A stretch of 24,708 bases of DNA, from IMG/VR virus record IMGVR_UViG_3300037086_000054, positions 1 through 24,708 of that record. One strand, given 5' to 3'. This stretch comes from a virus. The translations under genes were made by a program, and so were the position numbers. Positions 14,188 through 23,388 of this stretch are shown here, one piece after another. Numbering within the stretch: the stretch's first letter is position 1; every line of letters begins with the position of its first letter. The notes under the pieces were generated by a model. The model ran no database searches and had not been told where the DNA came from. It saw only the letters and a program-made list of their open reading frames with translations.

Positions 14188-14937
14188 ATGTCAAATCCAA
14201 CCTATGTAATATCAATCAGCACACAACCACTATCCGGTGGTTTTATTATTGGGGGGACATGTACTCTATCTGTTGTTGCTGCGACAACTCCTCCCGGCGG
14301 TACACTTACTTATCAATGGAACAAAGCAGGCACGCCAATAACTGGCGCAACAAACGCCTCTTTAATTTTAAGTTCCATGACAGCCACTGACGCAGCAAGT
14401 TATACATGCACGGTATCATGTTCCGGTTCGGTTGATGTTGTTAGCTCGGCAGCGGTGCTCGTTCTTGATTCTATTGTTGCGGCGATTATTAGAAACCGCA
14501 AGGCTGCGCTCGCTGTAATATCTACCACAAACGGGGCGAGTTTTACACCGCTTGCGGTTGAAGAAGAACGGTTGACGCTGAATATCAATGGACGTTATCC
14601 TTATGGTTTGCTCTTGAAAGCGCCTATTGAACCTAATGAAGAAGACAACCGGCGCGATGAGGTTGATATTGCGATAATGATATGCTGGTTTTTTCTATAC
14701 AACGATGACGACCAAACCCTTGACGAAATAACTTATCAATACCGCAATGTAGTTGCCGATACCGTAAAAGCCTGGATGCTTGACCGTACAATCGGTGGCC
14801 TTATGGAAGGTACGCGCATGGTGGGCAATGACCAGGGAGTCGCGGAAGACAACAAAGGTAATTTATGTTATCGCGTTGATGTTGCTTTTCATGTTCATGG
14901 ATTTATTGATTCTGATAACCCTTATTTGAAAGGATAA
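14188..14937 (+). CDS. Tail terminator (gpU-like) with N-terminal Ig-like domain
   Basis: This 249-residue protein has two parts. Residues about 5-94 form an immunoglobulin-like domain: GTCTLSV (C25), LTYQWNKAGTPITGA (W44) and ATDAASYTCTVS (D68, Y72, C74), which are the two canonical cysteines, core Trp and DxxxYxC signature. Residues about 95-249 resemble tail terminators: an N-terminal helix (SIVAAIIRNRKAALAVI), a strand ERLTLNINGRYPYGLLL, the segment DEVDIAIMICWFF, and a helix VVADTVKAWMLDRTIGGLME. Lambda U is only 131 aa, so the Ig domain accounts for the excess. Ig domains on phage virions are thought to project outwards and bind carbohydrate or surfaces weakly. The position after the Z-like gene fits U. 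Confidence 0.7.
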   Translation: MSNPTYVISISTQPLSGGFIIGGTCTLSVVAATTPPGGTLTYQWNKAGTPITGATNASLILSSMTATDAASYTCTVSCSGSVDVVSSAAVLVLDSIVAAIIRNRKAALAVISTTNGASFTPLAVEEERLTLNINGRYPYGLLLKAPIEPNEEDNRRDEVDIAIMICWFFLYNDDDQTLDEITYQYRNVVADTVKAWMLDRTIGGLMEGTRMVGNDQGVAEDNKGNLCYRVDVAFHVHGFIDSDNPYLKG

Positions 14938-14942
14938 AAAAT

Positions 14943-15236
14943 ATGGAACGCATAATTGCGCAGATGATTGATGCAATGCAGCCAATGAAAAACCCTATAA
15001 AGGTGGACATTTCTGGCGCTGATTTTACTAATATTGGAACATGCCAGATTAAAGCAATTTCGAGCGCACAAAGCACAACAGGAAACGTTATTGTCATGGT
15101 GGATATTTTGGCAGATGATGGCGTTACATATACCAATGTTGCCATCCCAGGGCCAGGAGTATTTACGGTAGAGGGAATAACAAAAGTGAGGCAATCTGGA
15201 ACAACAGCGACAAATATTGTTCTCTGGAAAATATAA
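14943..15236 (+). CDS. Small beta-rich protein between tail terminator and tail tube
   Basis: This 97-residue protein is not recognised. It has a short N-terminal helix (MERIIAQMIDAMQPM) followed by beta-rich sequence (VIVMVDILADDGVTYTNVAI, then FTVEGITKVRQS and NIVLWKI). The gene stands 5 nt after the U-like gene and 30 nt before the tail tube gene, so a virion or tail-assembly role is likely. It has no lambda counterpart at this position. TTGACA occurs just downstream (15242-15247) but without a -10 partner. Confidence 0.65.
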   Translation: MERIIAQMIDAMQPMKNPIKVDISGADFTNIGTCQIKAISSAQSTTGNVIVMVDILADDGVTYTNVAIPGPGVFTVEGITKVRQSGTTATNIVLWKI

Positions 15237-15266
15237 ACTTATTGACAACCTGAAAGGGGCCATCCA

Positions 15267-16229
15267 ATGATTCAAAAGTTAGAACTCTTTTTGTACAAAG
15301 CACAAACATCGCTAAATTATGACTACACCGCAGCGGGTGCAGCGACGTTTGCTGGAACCGACCTTCTCGAATGTCTTGCAGGTTCAAAGATTGATTCCGA
15401 GCCGGAAGTTGAAACCGTGGTAAATGTGGCCGGCGCACTCGACCAGGACCCGGCGATCCCTGGCCGTGAACCATCCAAGGGCACCATTAACATGAAGATG
15501 ACCCCGGCGCTGAATGCTGGAAAAACTTTGCCACCGTGGGCTGTCATGCTCTGCGGTTCATGCGCGTTTACATCGGCGGCAACGACTAACAATCCTGCCC
15601 CATCGAATTTTGAACTAACACCGGTATCTGTGTTTACCGTTGCGGGTATCCTCGCATATTATACCGGCAACCTCGAAACAAGTGGCTCGCTCATTTTCAA
15701 GCATTATAACCTTGTTGGCGACTGGAAAATCAGTATCAATGCTAACAAAGCCCCTGAAATTTCATTCACTCTTGATGGTGCATTTTACGGTCAGACGACC
15801 GGAACGCAGCCGAGTGTTACCAAGGGACGCACAAGTGCATTAGCGTTTAAAGGGGCTACAATCAACATAGGCGGTGTTTCCACCTACAAATTGATAAGCG
15901 CAGAGATAACCGGTAACCAGGTACCACAGACCACGGAAGCCCCCGATCAGGCCAATGGCATGGGTTATTCGACGATAACCGATCGTAAGATAAAGTTTAC
16001 GGCAAAAGTTTATTCCACGACAGTAGAAGACCCAAAAACTGCGATCCGCAACTCCACAGAGGGTGCCATTGATTTTAAATGGGGCTCAGCTGGAACCGCT
16101 GTTGAAATAAAGGGTAGCTATTCGCAGCTTACAAAGTGCGCCGGGTCAGAACAAAACGGTATCCATACATGGGATTTAGAAGGTCAATGGAACAGAAACG
16201 ACTTTAAAATTGACCTGAACCCAGCTTAA
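15267..16229 (+). CDS. Major tail (tube) protein, lambda gpV position
   Basis: This 320-residue protein has the composition and length of a major tail tube subunit, which stacks in hexameric rings around the tape measure. Typical features are the short N-terminal stretch before FAGTDLLECLAG, the loop PAIPGREPSKGTINMKMTPA, alternating strands (GDWKISINANKAPEISFTLD), and a C-terminal strand ending in DLNPA. GAAAGGGG is upstream of ATG 15267. It lies directly before the G/GT chaperone genes, as lambda V does. No clear Ig-like domain is visible here, unlike lambda gpV. The product call relies on position and general pattern. Confidence 0.8.
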   Translation: MIQKLELFLYKAQTSLNYDYTAAGAATFAGTDLLECLAGSKIDSEPEVETVVNVAGALDQDPAIPGREPSKGTINMKMTPALNAGKTLPPWAVMLCGSCAFTSAATTNNPAPSNFELTPVSVFTVAGILAYYTGNLETSGSLIFKHYNLVGDWKISINANKAPEISFTLDGAFYGQTTGTQPSVTKGRTSALAFKGATINIGGVSTYKLISAEITGNQVPQTTEAPDQANGMGYSTITDRKIKFTAKVYSTTVEDPKTAIRNSTEGAIDFKWGSAGTAVEIKGSYSQLTKCAGSEQNGIHTWDLEGQWNRNDFKIDLNPA

Positions 16230-16257
16230 TAATTTTCATTTCTAAGGAGGTTGAGAA

Positions 16258-16617
16258 ATGAGTATACCCCTATCAAGCGCGCCGGTTGTCTATACCGACA
16301 AGGATACCGGCGTTCGCTATTTTCTCCGGCCGTCTTGCGGCGAAACCGAAACCCTTATGTTCGATCTTCTCGACTCTTTGCCGCAAGGTAAAAAAGAGCG
16401 CGAGCAGCATTTTACTAAAAACCGCAAGGAAGTAATGCGCTTTGATGACGCATCAATCGACATTATTCTCAGTGGGTGGGAATCGGACAAGGTGAAGCTT
16501 CCGCCGTTTCCAAAAGATGGCAGGCCGTCCCAAATGATGAAATGGGACTTAAAGGTTGCTATTTTGAGTTTTTATAACAGTCAGAAAACGTTTTCAGGGG
16601 AAGAAATAAAAAAATAG
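16258..16617 (+). CDS. G: Tail assembly chaperone, lambda gpG-like
   Basis: This 119-residue protein is the short product of a G/GT pair. Its sequence (VYTDKDTGVRYFLRPSCGET, then LPQGKKEREQHF, and ILSGWESD near residue 80) fits the small acidic/basic chaperones that coat the tape measure before tube assembly. AAGGAGG (16242-16248) gives a strong start. The gene ends in ATA AAA AAA TAG, so the stop lies directly behind a slippery heptamer and a fraction of ribosomes should continue in the -1 frame to make the GT form. Lambda G is 140 aa. Confidence 0.8.
   Translation: MSIPLSSAPVVYTDKDTGVRYFLRPSCGETETLMFDLLDSLPQGKKEREQHFTKNRKEVMRFDDASIDIILSGWESDKVKLPPFPKDGRPSQMMKWDLKVAILSFYNSQKTFSGEEIKK
16608..16614 (+). 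other. Programmed -1 frameshift site (A AAA AAA)
   Basis: The heptamer A AAA AAA in the G frame has the X XXY YYZ form at which both P- and A-site tRNAs can re-pair one base back. The 0-frame stop TAG follows at once (16615-16617), which favours pausing. AGGGGA (16596-16601) lies 6 nt upstream and may act as an internal Shine-Dalgarno stimulator, as in dnaX. A small TTGC/GCAA hairpin follows. After the shift the frame stays open to 17000. Confidence 0.75.
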
Positions 16618-17000
16618 TTGCGGCTGCAAACCTCTTGCTCGTTGACAATGATTTTACAAAAATATTTAGTTGTCCGTGCGATCAGAAACGAGAAAGGGGA
16701 TGTGTAAGACCTCGGAGGTCTCCGGTAGCTGTTTTTAAATGCCCGATATGCTCCGGGGAAAACGAGAAATGTTTTTATTGCAAAGGAACAGACAAACTTG
16801 TGTTTAAGCGTTGCCCGCATACGATACTTGATGGAAACATAAGAGCTATTGTTCCTTATTTTTTTCATTTTCTTGCAACGCATCAGTTTCCAGACGGGCG
16901 CGGGCGCGTGTACCAGCCGTCAAAACTGCTGAAAGTTTTTGATATTTGGTATGGAATCTACGATGAGATAAGACCGAAAAAAGGAAAAGAAGATGTCTAA
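16614..17000 (+). CDS. T: T extension of tail chaperone GT, made by -1 frameshift; Cys-rich
   Basis: Read from base 16614 after the shift, 128 residues follow the 119 of G, giving a 247-residue GT protein (lambda GT 279 aa). The GT form recruits tail tube subunits onto the tape measure-chaperone complex. The extension contains a cysteine cluster, SCPCDQ, then CPIC and CFYCKG, then RCPH, whose CPIC-x6-CFYC spacing suggests a zinc-binding knuckle. A TTG at 16635 is the only nearby start codon, with no good ribosome site, so independent initiation is unlikely. Its end overlaps the tape measure start (16993) by 8 nt. Confidence 0.75.
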   Translation: MVAAANLLLVDNDFTKIFSCPCDQKRERGCVRPRRSPVAVFKCPICSGENEKCFYCKGTDKLVFKRCPHTILDGNIRAIVPYFFHFLATHQFPDGRGRVYQPSKLLKVFDIWYGIYDEIRPKKGKEDV

Positions 17001-18936
17001 CGATTTGAGTGTAACGTTAAAATTGGTTGATGAATTTACAGAGCGCATGACCGGTATTGAAACCGAGCTTGGGGCGTTTGGGCGCAAGCTGGAATCTACC
17101 ATAAGCACACTTGGTAAGGTAGCGGTGGGCATAGGTGCCGCCTTTGCGGTGCATCAGGTGCAGGCAATGACACAGGCCGCTATAAATTTTGGGGACTCCA
17201 TCGAAAAGGGCGCTCGACAAACCGGATTAAGCATTGAAGAATACCAGAAGTGGAACTATGTAATAAAGCAGAGCGGCGGAAATATTGATGGAATGGGTAT
17301 GGCGTTTAAAACGCTCGCCAAAAATGCCGCTGCAAGTAGTCAGATACTTGGAGTAAGTACCCGCGATACCAACGGCAACTTGAAAAGCATGGGGCAATTA
17401 TTTGAAGAATTAACCATGAAGATTGCTGGTATTGCAAACCCGACTGAGCGAGCGGCAGCGGCGCAGAAGGCGTTTGGCAGGGGTGGACAGGAAGTCTTTG
17501 CAATGGCATCAATGGGCAAGGATAAAATATCGGAGTTAATTGGAGAAACGAGCAAGTATGGCCTTATCCTTGGTGGTGATATTGTAAAGCGGTTTGATGA
17601 GGCAAAAAAAGCGCAAGAAGCAATGAACTTATCTTGGAGGGTTGCCAGTGCTGAAATAATGGTGAATTTAATTCCGGTTATTAAGCAACTTCTTCCTCTC
17701 GTTACTGACTTAGCGCTCGGAATGGGGTGGATATTTGGCGGAGAAGCAAACAGCGACGAGGCGTTAAAAAAACAACAGGAAAGAAGTGAAGTATACATAA
17801 AACAGCTTAAAGATTTTTACCAGAGAAGAAAAGATTTATTGTCGGGGAAAGGGTCGGGAGGTGCGGCACCAACCAATACAAATCTAAACGACATAGCCAT
17901 ACTTCCAATTGATGAATATTTGAAAAAGGGGAATCAGTCTGTTAAGGAGGAATTGAAAACCCTTGATGATTCGATAGCGAAGATAAAAAAGGAGTATGCC
18001 GACTTAACACACAAGCCCGCAGCACCAAACGACCCATCTCAATTCGATTTTGAAAAAGAAGCAAAGAAAAAGAAGCCAAAAGAAGATGATGAAATGTTTG
18101 GGGTTAGTAAAGCTCTTTCTTCTCAATTGTCCGAAATGCGAGGAAACGCAAAGCTAATTTCCGATGTCAACATAAGTCTCGGGGATAGTTTTCTTAAAAG
18201 CCTTGATACTTCAAAAGCACAAATGGATAAATACGTTGCTATCCAAAAAGAGAAAATAGATTTGGATTCCACCTTAAAAAAAGAACAGGTAAAAAACTTC
18301 AAAAAATATCAAAAAGAAAATGAAGATATATACGCGGCCGGATTGATTACAGAAGAAGAATATCTCAGAAATAAAAACGTTCTTTCCGAGAAGGAGCTTG
18401 AACTACAGAAAAAACAGGTTAACTTTGCAATGCAGATGGGTGAGGCTTACGGCAACGCTATTGGCAGTGGCTTTGAAAAGGGCGGTTATAATGTCCACAA
18501 GGCGCTTAAGGCGCTTCTGGATATGACCGTTGATTTTCTTTCCAAAGAGGCACTCGCAGCGGTTGCCTCCAACACTTTACAAAATGTAGTATCGGAAGGA
18601 TATTGGGGCTTAGTTGTCGGTGCTGCGGAGGCGGCAGGCATAGAGGTTTTGGCAGAGGCGGCAAAAGCTGGAATATCGTCTTTTGCAGGTGGAACTTCAT
18701 ACGCACGCGGCGGAATGTCGCTGGTTGGCGAGCGCGGTCCAGAGCTTATGAACGTTCCGCGCGGATCTCAAATATACAACGCAAACCAGACCAGTACTAT
18801 GATGAGCAGCGGGCATACATTTAATATTACTTTAAACGCAAGCGGCTCGGTTGCAGAGTCGCTACACGCGGAAGTACGCGCCGGTGATCCTGGCGTTCAA
18901 AAACTATTAGGCATACTCTCACAGAGGTTATCGTGA
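16993..18936 (+). CDS. H: Tail tape measure protein
   Basis: This 647-residue protein sets tail length. An N-terminal helical part (SVTLKLVDEFTERMTGIETE) precedes hydrophobic segments (VAVGIGAAFAVHQ near 45; LLPLVTDLALGMGWIFGG near 232-250). The TMP-type core GLSIEEYQKWNYVIKQSGG is also present, with AAAQKAFGRGGQEVFAM. The middle is Lys/Glu-rich and coiled-coil-like (about 280-500). The C-terminus shows the typical FAGGTSYARGGMSLVGERGP followed by ELMNVPRGSQI. At the usual ~1.5 Å per residue, the tail would be near 95-100 nm; this is an inference. AAGAAG precedes ATG 16993 and the stop overlaps the next GTG start. Confidence 0.9.
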   Translation: MSNDLSVTLKLVDEFTERMTGIETELGAFGRKLESTISTLGKVAVGIGAAFAVHQVQAMTQAAINFGDSIEKGARQTGLSIEEYQKWNYVIKQSGGNIDGMGMAFKTLAKNAAASSQILGVSTRDTNGNLKSMGQLFEELTMKIAGIANPTERAAAAQKAFGRGGQEVFAMASMGKDKISELIGETSKYGLILGGDIVKRFDEAKKAQEAMNLSWRVASAEIMVNLIPVIKQLLPLVTDLALGMGWIFGGEANSDEALKKQQERSEVYIKQLKDFYQRRKDLLSGKGSGGAAPTNTNLNDIAILPIDEYLKKGNQSVKEELKTLDDSIAKIKKEYADLTHKPAAPNDPSQFDFEKEAKKKKPKEDDEMFGVSKALSSQLSEMRGNAKLISDVNISLGDSFLKSLDTSKAQMDKYVAIQKEKIDLDSTLKKEQVKNFKKYQKENEDIYAAGLITEEEYLRNKNVLSEKELELQKKQVNFAMQMGEAYGNAIGSGFEKGGYNVHKALKALLDMTVDFLSKEALAAVASNTLQNVVSEGYWGLVVGAAEAAGIEVLAEAAKAGISSFAGGTSYARGGMSLVGERGPELMNVPRGSQIYNANQTSTMMSSGHTFNITLNASGSVAESLHAEVRAGDPGVQKLLGILSQRLS

Positions 18937-19820
18937 GTTCGCCAAGATACGTTACGTTTACAGCTGGTGCCAATAGCATACAGATTGACATGCCTACCTA
19001 TGGCTATTCTTGCGAAATTGTAATGCCGATTTCGAGCGCACAGGATGCAAATGGTGGATATTCGTTTTTTGATCCGCCAGCATCAGCGGAAGATTCAACG
19101 CTCGGAACTTTCGATTATCGTATTCTTAATACAGCTACATGGAGAATACCCGTATCACAGCAGATAAGTTTGTCAGCATTTTTCAGGGATGCCAACAAGG
19201 GGCGCGGTGAACCGGTTACGATGACGCTCCAAGCCAATTCAGGTTTTTATCCGTTCGGCCCTGACCTGGGAGATACCGGAGCGTTTACCGTGCAACTACT
19301 TTCTCAGGATCAAAGTGGTAGACTCGGAAAGCCGTGGAACTATTTTGAAAATAGCATATATCTTGTCTTAATAACTCCCCCGGTCGGTTATTCGTTACCT
19401 GCTGAAATAAAAGAAGGAAATCTCTCAATTGGAACCGTTACCGGCTTACGCTACTGCGATTTTTCACCAAAGACATTGCGAAATATTAAAAGTGGTCTTA
19501 CATTATCCGGCGTTCCTTACGTGGTTGATGGCACAACCGGGGGAGACTCCTACGAAACATCATGGACGCAGCTTTGCAATCAGGGGAAATCGGCGTCGCT
19601 TACGGCTTTCCTTGTCTCAACCTCCGGCAGGGCGAGCGATATTTCAATCGTAACGCCGTCGAATTTTTATGTGGCTGGAATAGATAATTGGTCAAGCGGT
19701 ACTTACAACATGAAATTACTAGGTTCATCTCCTAGTTCAAAAACAATATCATTAAAACTCACGCATGATGGATTCAACAGATGGAGTATTCCACTAAACT
19801 TTTGGATGAACCCAAACTGA
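18933..19820 (+). CDS. Putative minor/distal tail protein
   Basis: This 295-residue beta-rich protein follows the tape measure, where lambda has M and L and other siphoviruses have the distal tail protein. Sequence pieces such as YVTFTAGANSIQIDMPTYG, FDYRILNTATWRIPVSQQ and a C-terminal LKLTHDGFNRWSIPLNFW suggest a sheet-dominated ring or tip subunit, but I recognise no family. The start is GTG 18933 with GAGG at 18924-18927 and a GTGA overlap with the tape measure stop. Role is inferred from place only. Confidence 0.6.
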   Translation: MSSPRYVTFTAGANSIQIDMPTYGYSCEIVMPISSAQDANGGYSFFDPPASAEDSTLGTFDYRILNTATWRIPVSQQISLSAFFRDANKGRGEPVTMTLQANSGFYPFGPDLGDTGAFTVQLLSQDQSGRLGKPWNYFENSIYLVLITPPVGYSLPAEIKEGNLSIGTVTGLRYCDFSPKTLRNIKSGLTLSGVPYVVDGTTGGDSYETSWTQLCNQGKSASLTAFLVSTSGRASDISIVTPSNFYVAGIDNWSSGTYNMKLLGSSPSSKTISLKLTHDGFNRWSIPLNFWMNPN

Positions 19821-19821
19821 T

Positions 19822-22800
19822 ATGAGCCACACAAAAAGAATACAGGCTGTAAAAATAAAACTCGATACCGTTATATCGCCAGAGCATACGGAGCTTGGCA
19901 TTTATTCTGAAACGGTTATTGTAAATACAAACATGGGGGCAAATGTAATAGAGTTTCAGCATGATACGGATTATTTAAAATGTTATATTGGTCAACGGTT
20001 CAAACTAAGTGCCGGGATGCCTTCGGCCACAATATTTTATTCTATTGTCTCTTTTGTTGTTGCCGGTGGATTTACAATAGGTTTTAAAGCTAATATTGCA
20101 GTGGCTTTGTCAGAGTCAGATGTCACCTTATCGGCAGAGTCAGAAATGCGGTGGAGCGAAAACGCCCTTGCAGGAACCGCCGCCGTTTGGACAACCGGCA
20201 TTATCGCCAAGAATGGCCTTGGAGCGATTAAGGAATCGGCAGACCTTGCGCGCGGTGGTGCTCCGGTTGCCGTTGACGGATTCAATATAACTGTCGTTGA
20301 TACTAACCAACTTTTTCTCCGGCTTGGTGAGCTTGGCATAAAACTTCCCGGACTCACCTGTGAACTTTACGAATTTGTAGGAACTGAAGGTGACAGCGAC
20401 GCAACGGAAGTTAAAAAGCTCTTTACCGGAACATGCGAAGACTGCCTGTGGAGCGAAACAATATTACAAATACCGGTTAAAAATAACGCCTATAAGCGCC
20501 GGGCGCTGATGGGAACAGTGATAAATAACTGTCCTACCGGGGGCTACCCTCGCGCTAACGACAATAAAAATGGTCAAATTGTTCCATTAACTTACGGTAA
20601 ATTTTATCCCGATCTAGTAAATTCAAGTGCTAATCAACTTGCAAAATTTACCAGAACAAGTGAAACACCCATAACAATGATAAATGATAATGGGAGTGGA
20701 TATTGCGATCCACGAGGCGCATCTATATTTCCGTGTATTTTTTATGGTGATTCTGCGTCACCCCATTTATCCTATGAAATACAACTAGGAACAGAAAAAC
20801 ACGGGGCGGGAATAGCAACGTCGTTCGATTTGTCTGAAAAATATTTACAAGTGATGGTTGGTGGTTCTTCTGATGGTACATCTTTTGTTGGAAAATATAG
20901 AAAAATAGTCAAAAGTTTGCAATTATCGGGGACTACAACAAATGGATCACATGACATAACGGGAATTGCGGATACCACTGGTGTGGTTTTAGGTACAAAA
21001 TTACGTTGTAGCGCTGGGTTTTCCAGTACGGATTTTGATTTAGTTGTAGAATCCATATCCCCTCACGCCATTTCTGTTAACGCCTATGCAAACGCAAGCG
21101 GGGCAACGACTGTTTATCAGGGAGTATATTGGGTTTCCTCTGATGCTTTTACGGTTACTGTTGTCTTAGAAAGCTTTTTTGAAAAGGATTTAGTAGTAAG
21201 TTCAGATGCTATGACAACCCATAACGTATGGGTGCAAATAGTTGATATTCCATTTGAATATTCCGCTGATACATGGCCATGTCAGGGGTTTCTCGACGAA
21301 ATGGGGGTTGTTATCACGTCCCCTGATTATCCGCGCCTTGCTGTATATGATTCAAACATACGCAACAACGCACGGCCGGAGGAAGATGTCTATGATCCCG
21401 ACACGGGAGAAATAATAGGAAAGACAGATCCTGCACCCTCGAAAGATGGGTTTATATTTATCCCTAATTTTGGATATTCCATATCCAGTGAAGTAGGGGC
21501 TAATAAATTTAAAATTGATTTAAAATTATTTCGTGATTCCCCAGATAAAATGTCTACGTTTTCTATATTTCCTCTTTCAAATATGGAAGATGTGCTTTTG
21601 CCCACACTTACAAAATATGGTCTGGCATCGCTTGTACAGGTCACGGATGATTCAAGTAATCAGATAAATATGTATTCATCCACCCCTCGGAGTTCTTTTC
21701 TTGCACCGTCTAATTCACTTTCAGGAATTGGAAATGTGTTTGATAAAAATGACGGCTCATGTTGTGACCAGAATTTAACATATACAACACACGGCTCCCG
21801 AAACTTCGGCATGTTCTGTGCTTACAAATTTGACCTCCCTAAAACATCCATCATTATGGACTATGATAAATTTTATGTTGGTGTAAAAATGAAAGCAAAA
21901 GTTTTGTGGAATGGTGGGACAATTAATGGTGACGCAAAGAGACTTATGATTTTTTGGGAACGTTTTGTGGGGGCACCAGGGGCTATAAATGATTATTGCA
22001 AGTATGCAGGGATGTTATCTAAAATGGCGGTTAACGCAGAATCAACCGTAGATAATCTCCCCGATTTTTACTATTTGATAAGGGGCTTACCAGACAACAA
22101 CAAGGCGTTTTATTTTGAACTTGACAAAACATTATCAGTCTACACAACCATTTCCGGCAATGACGTATTTGCAATTGGAGATATTACATCTAATGATTTG
22201 TTAAATGCAATAGATAAAATGGTGATAATATCAGGAATTGAAACTGAGGTTATTGGATTGTCCGATCATCCTCTTGTCTATTATAATAAAATTTATGAGC
22301 TTGCTCTCATTTGTGAAAAAACAATCTCCATCGCGGAAGATATTTGGGCCATGTTCTCCGGCCGCGTGTTTAATGATACTTGGGGCTCACGCAAAACGGC
22401 AACAGATTTGATACAAGACCCTGCTGCTATTTTTGAGCATATCTGCCGCCTACAAAACTGGCAAGAGGTTGGTGATCTTAAAATCTACGGTAAAGAATAT
22501 TGCCCGAATGCAAAAATTAAACTCTCTGGCGCTGGCTCTTTTGACAGTTCAACGCTTGACGCTCTACGCGCGCTTCGGCCCGCATTTCAAATATTTGATG
22601 TCGGCAAGAGCTGGACTGATGAATTTAAAAAGGCAATGTGTGAACGGTATTTTTCCGTTACGCGCCAAGATGAAGAAGGAAATGAATGTCTTGAATATCT
22701 TGACCCTCAAAATGCAGCAACGGCAACGCCAGATACTACCATAACATTTAAGGATTTGATCGGTGATATTGGTGATACCGTAGAGCCAAAAGCGCAGGAT

Positions 22801-23388
22801 GTTTTTGTTGAACCTTTCGTAAATTACGCTTTTAATTCTGGCTCAAGTTTATTTGATAAACAGTTGCGCATTCTTAATACCGCAGATGCCGATTGGATAG
22901 GAACTGGTAGTGTTGGAAGCCCGCAGTATGCGGCAGGGTCAGGCTGGCATGTGGAATATACGCCAGGCTTTCAGGGAACGGACGGTGAGGCTGTATGGGT
23001 TGCCTGTAATGCACTCTGGAAGCGTTTCCGTAGCTTTGAGTCTCCACCAGCAGATAAAACCGATTGCAAAGAAATTGTGCTTTATGTCGATGCGCTGTAT
23101 TACATCAAAGATTGGATTGCATGGATGGGAAAGCGCCGTGTTCCTGTTTCGGTTCCATATACTCTTGTTCCAGCCGATGGTAGCGGAACGCCTGCCGCTG
23201 GCCAACCGGCGCGCGATTGGTATGTGGGAAAGAAAATCTATTTTAATAATCCGCACCGCACAAACGGCTGGAATATAAAATGTCTGATTGAATCAATAGA
23301 AAAGGACAAAAACAAACCCCCGGCTGGGGAAGTAAAAGTAGGTCTAATCCTACTCGAAGACATCCCGACGGCTTTTTTTTTAGCATAA
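19822..23388 (+). CDS. Large tail-tip/hub-type protein
   Basis: This 1188-residue protein is the largest in the window. Its position, two genes after the tape measure, suggests a tail-tip hub or receptor-facing protein (lambda J or Tal analogue). N-terminal sequence (VISPEHTELGIYSETVIVNT) and much of the body are beta-rich. The C-terminal third contains hub-like pieces: a helix AAIFEHICRLQNWQEVGDL, KAMCERYFSVTRQDEEG, and a final VKVGLILLEDI strand. No peptidase or lysin motif was recognised. ATG 19822 lies 1 nt after the previous stop. The 3' end crosses a T9 tract, so some product may carry a longer C-terminus. Confidence 0.65.
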   Translation: MSHTKRIQAVKIKLDTVISPEHTELGIYSETVIVNTNMGANVIEFQHDTDYLKCYIGQRFKLSAGMPSATIFYSIVSFVVAGGFTIGFKANIAVALSESDVTLSAESEMRWSENALAGTAAVWTTGIIAKNGLGAIKESADLARGGAPVAVDGFNITVVDTNQLFLRLGELGIKLPGLTCELYEFVGTEGDSDATEVKKLFTGTCEDCLWSETILQIPVKNNAYKRRALMGTVINNCPTGGYPRANDNKNGQIVPLTYGKFYPDLVNSSANQLAKFTRTSETPITMINDNGSGYCDPRGASIFPCIFYGDSASPHLSYEIQLGTEKHGAGIATSFDLSEKYLQVMVGGSSDGTSFVGKYRKIVKSLQLSGTTTNGSHDITGIADTTGVVLGTKLRCSAGFSSTDFDLVVESISPHAISVNAYANASGATTVYQGVYWVSSDAFTVTVVLESFFEKDLVVSSDAMTTHNVWVQIVDIPFEYSADTWPCQGFLDEMGVVITSPDYPRLAVYDSNIRNNARPEEDVYDPDTGEIIGKTDPAPSKDGFIFIPNFGYSISSEVGANKFKIDLKLFRDSPDKMSTFSIFPLSNMEDVLLPTLTKYGLASLVQVTDDSSNQINMYSSTPRSSFLAPSNSLSGIGNVFDKNDGSCCDQNLTYTTHGSRNFGMFCAYKFDLPKTSIIMDYDKFYVGVKMKAKVLWNGGTINGDAKRLMIFWERFVGAPGAINDYCKYAGMLSKMAVNAESTVDNLPDFYYLIRGLPDNNKAFYFELDKTLSVYTTISGNDVFAIGDITSNDLLNAIDKMVIISGIETEVIGLSDHPLVYYNKIYELALICEKTISIAEDIWAMFSGRVFNDTWGSRKTATDLIQDPAAIFEHICRLQNWQEVGDLKIYGKEYCPNAKIKLSGAGSFDSSTLDALRALRPAFQIFDVGKSWTDEFKKAMCERYFSVTRQDEEGNECLEYLDPQNAATATPDTTITFKDLIGDIGDTVEPKAQDVFVEPFVNYAFNSGSSLFDKQLRILNTADADWIGTGSVGSPQYAAGSGWHVEYTPGFQGTDGEAVWVACNALWKRFRSFESPPADKTDCKEIVLYVDALYYIKDWIAWMGKRRVPVSVPYTLVPADGSGTPAAGQPARDWYVGKKIYFNNPHRTNGWNIKCLIESIEKDKNKPPAGEVKVGLILLEDIPTAFFLA

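Noticed and set aside
15242-15247. TTGACA before the tail tube gene
   Set aside because: No -10-like hexamer at 16-18 nt; the region is only a short ribosome-site spacer.
22910-23278. 122-residue + strand ORF within the large tail gene
   Set aside because: It is an alternate frame of the tail-tip gene, Arg/Gln-rich, without a ribosome site.
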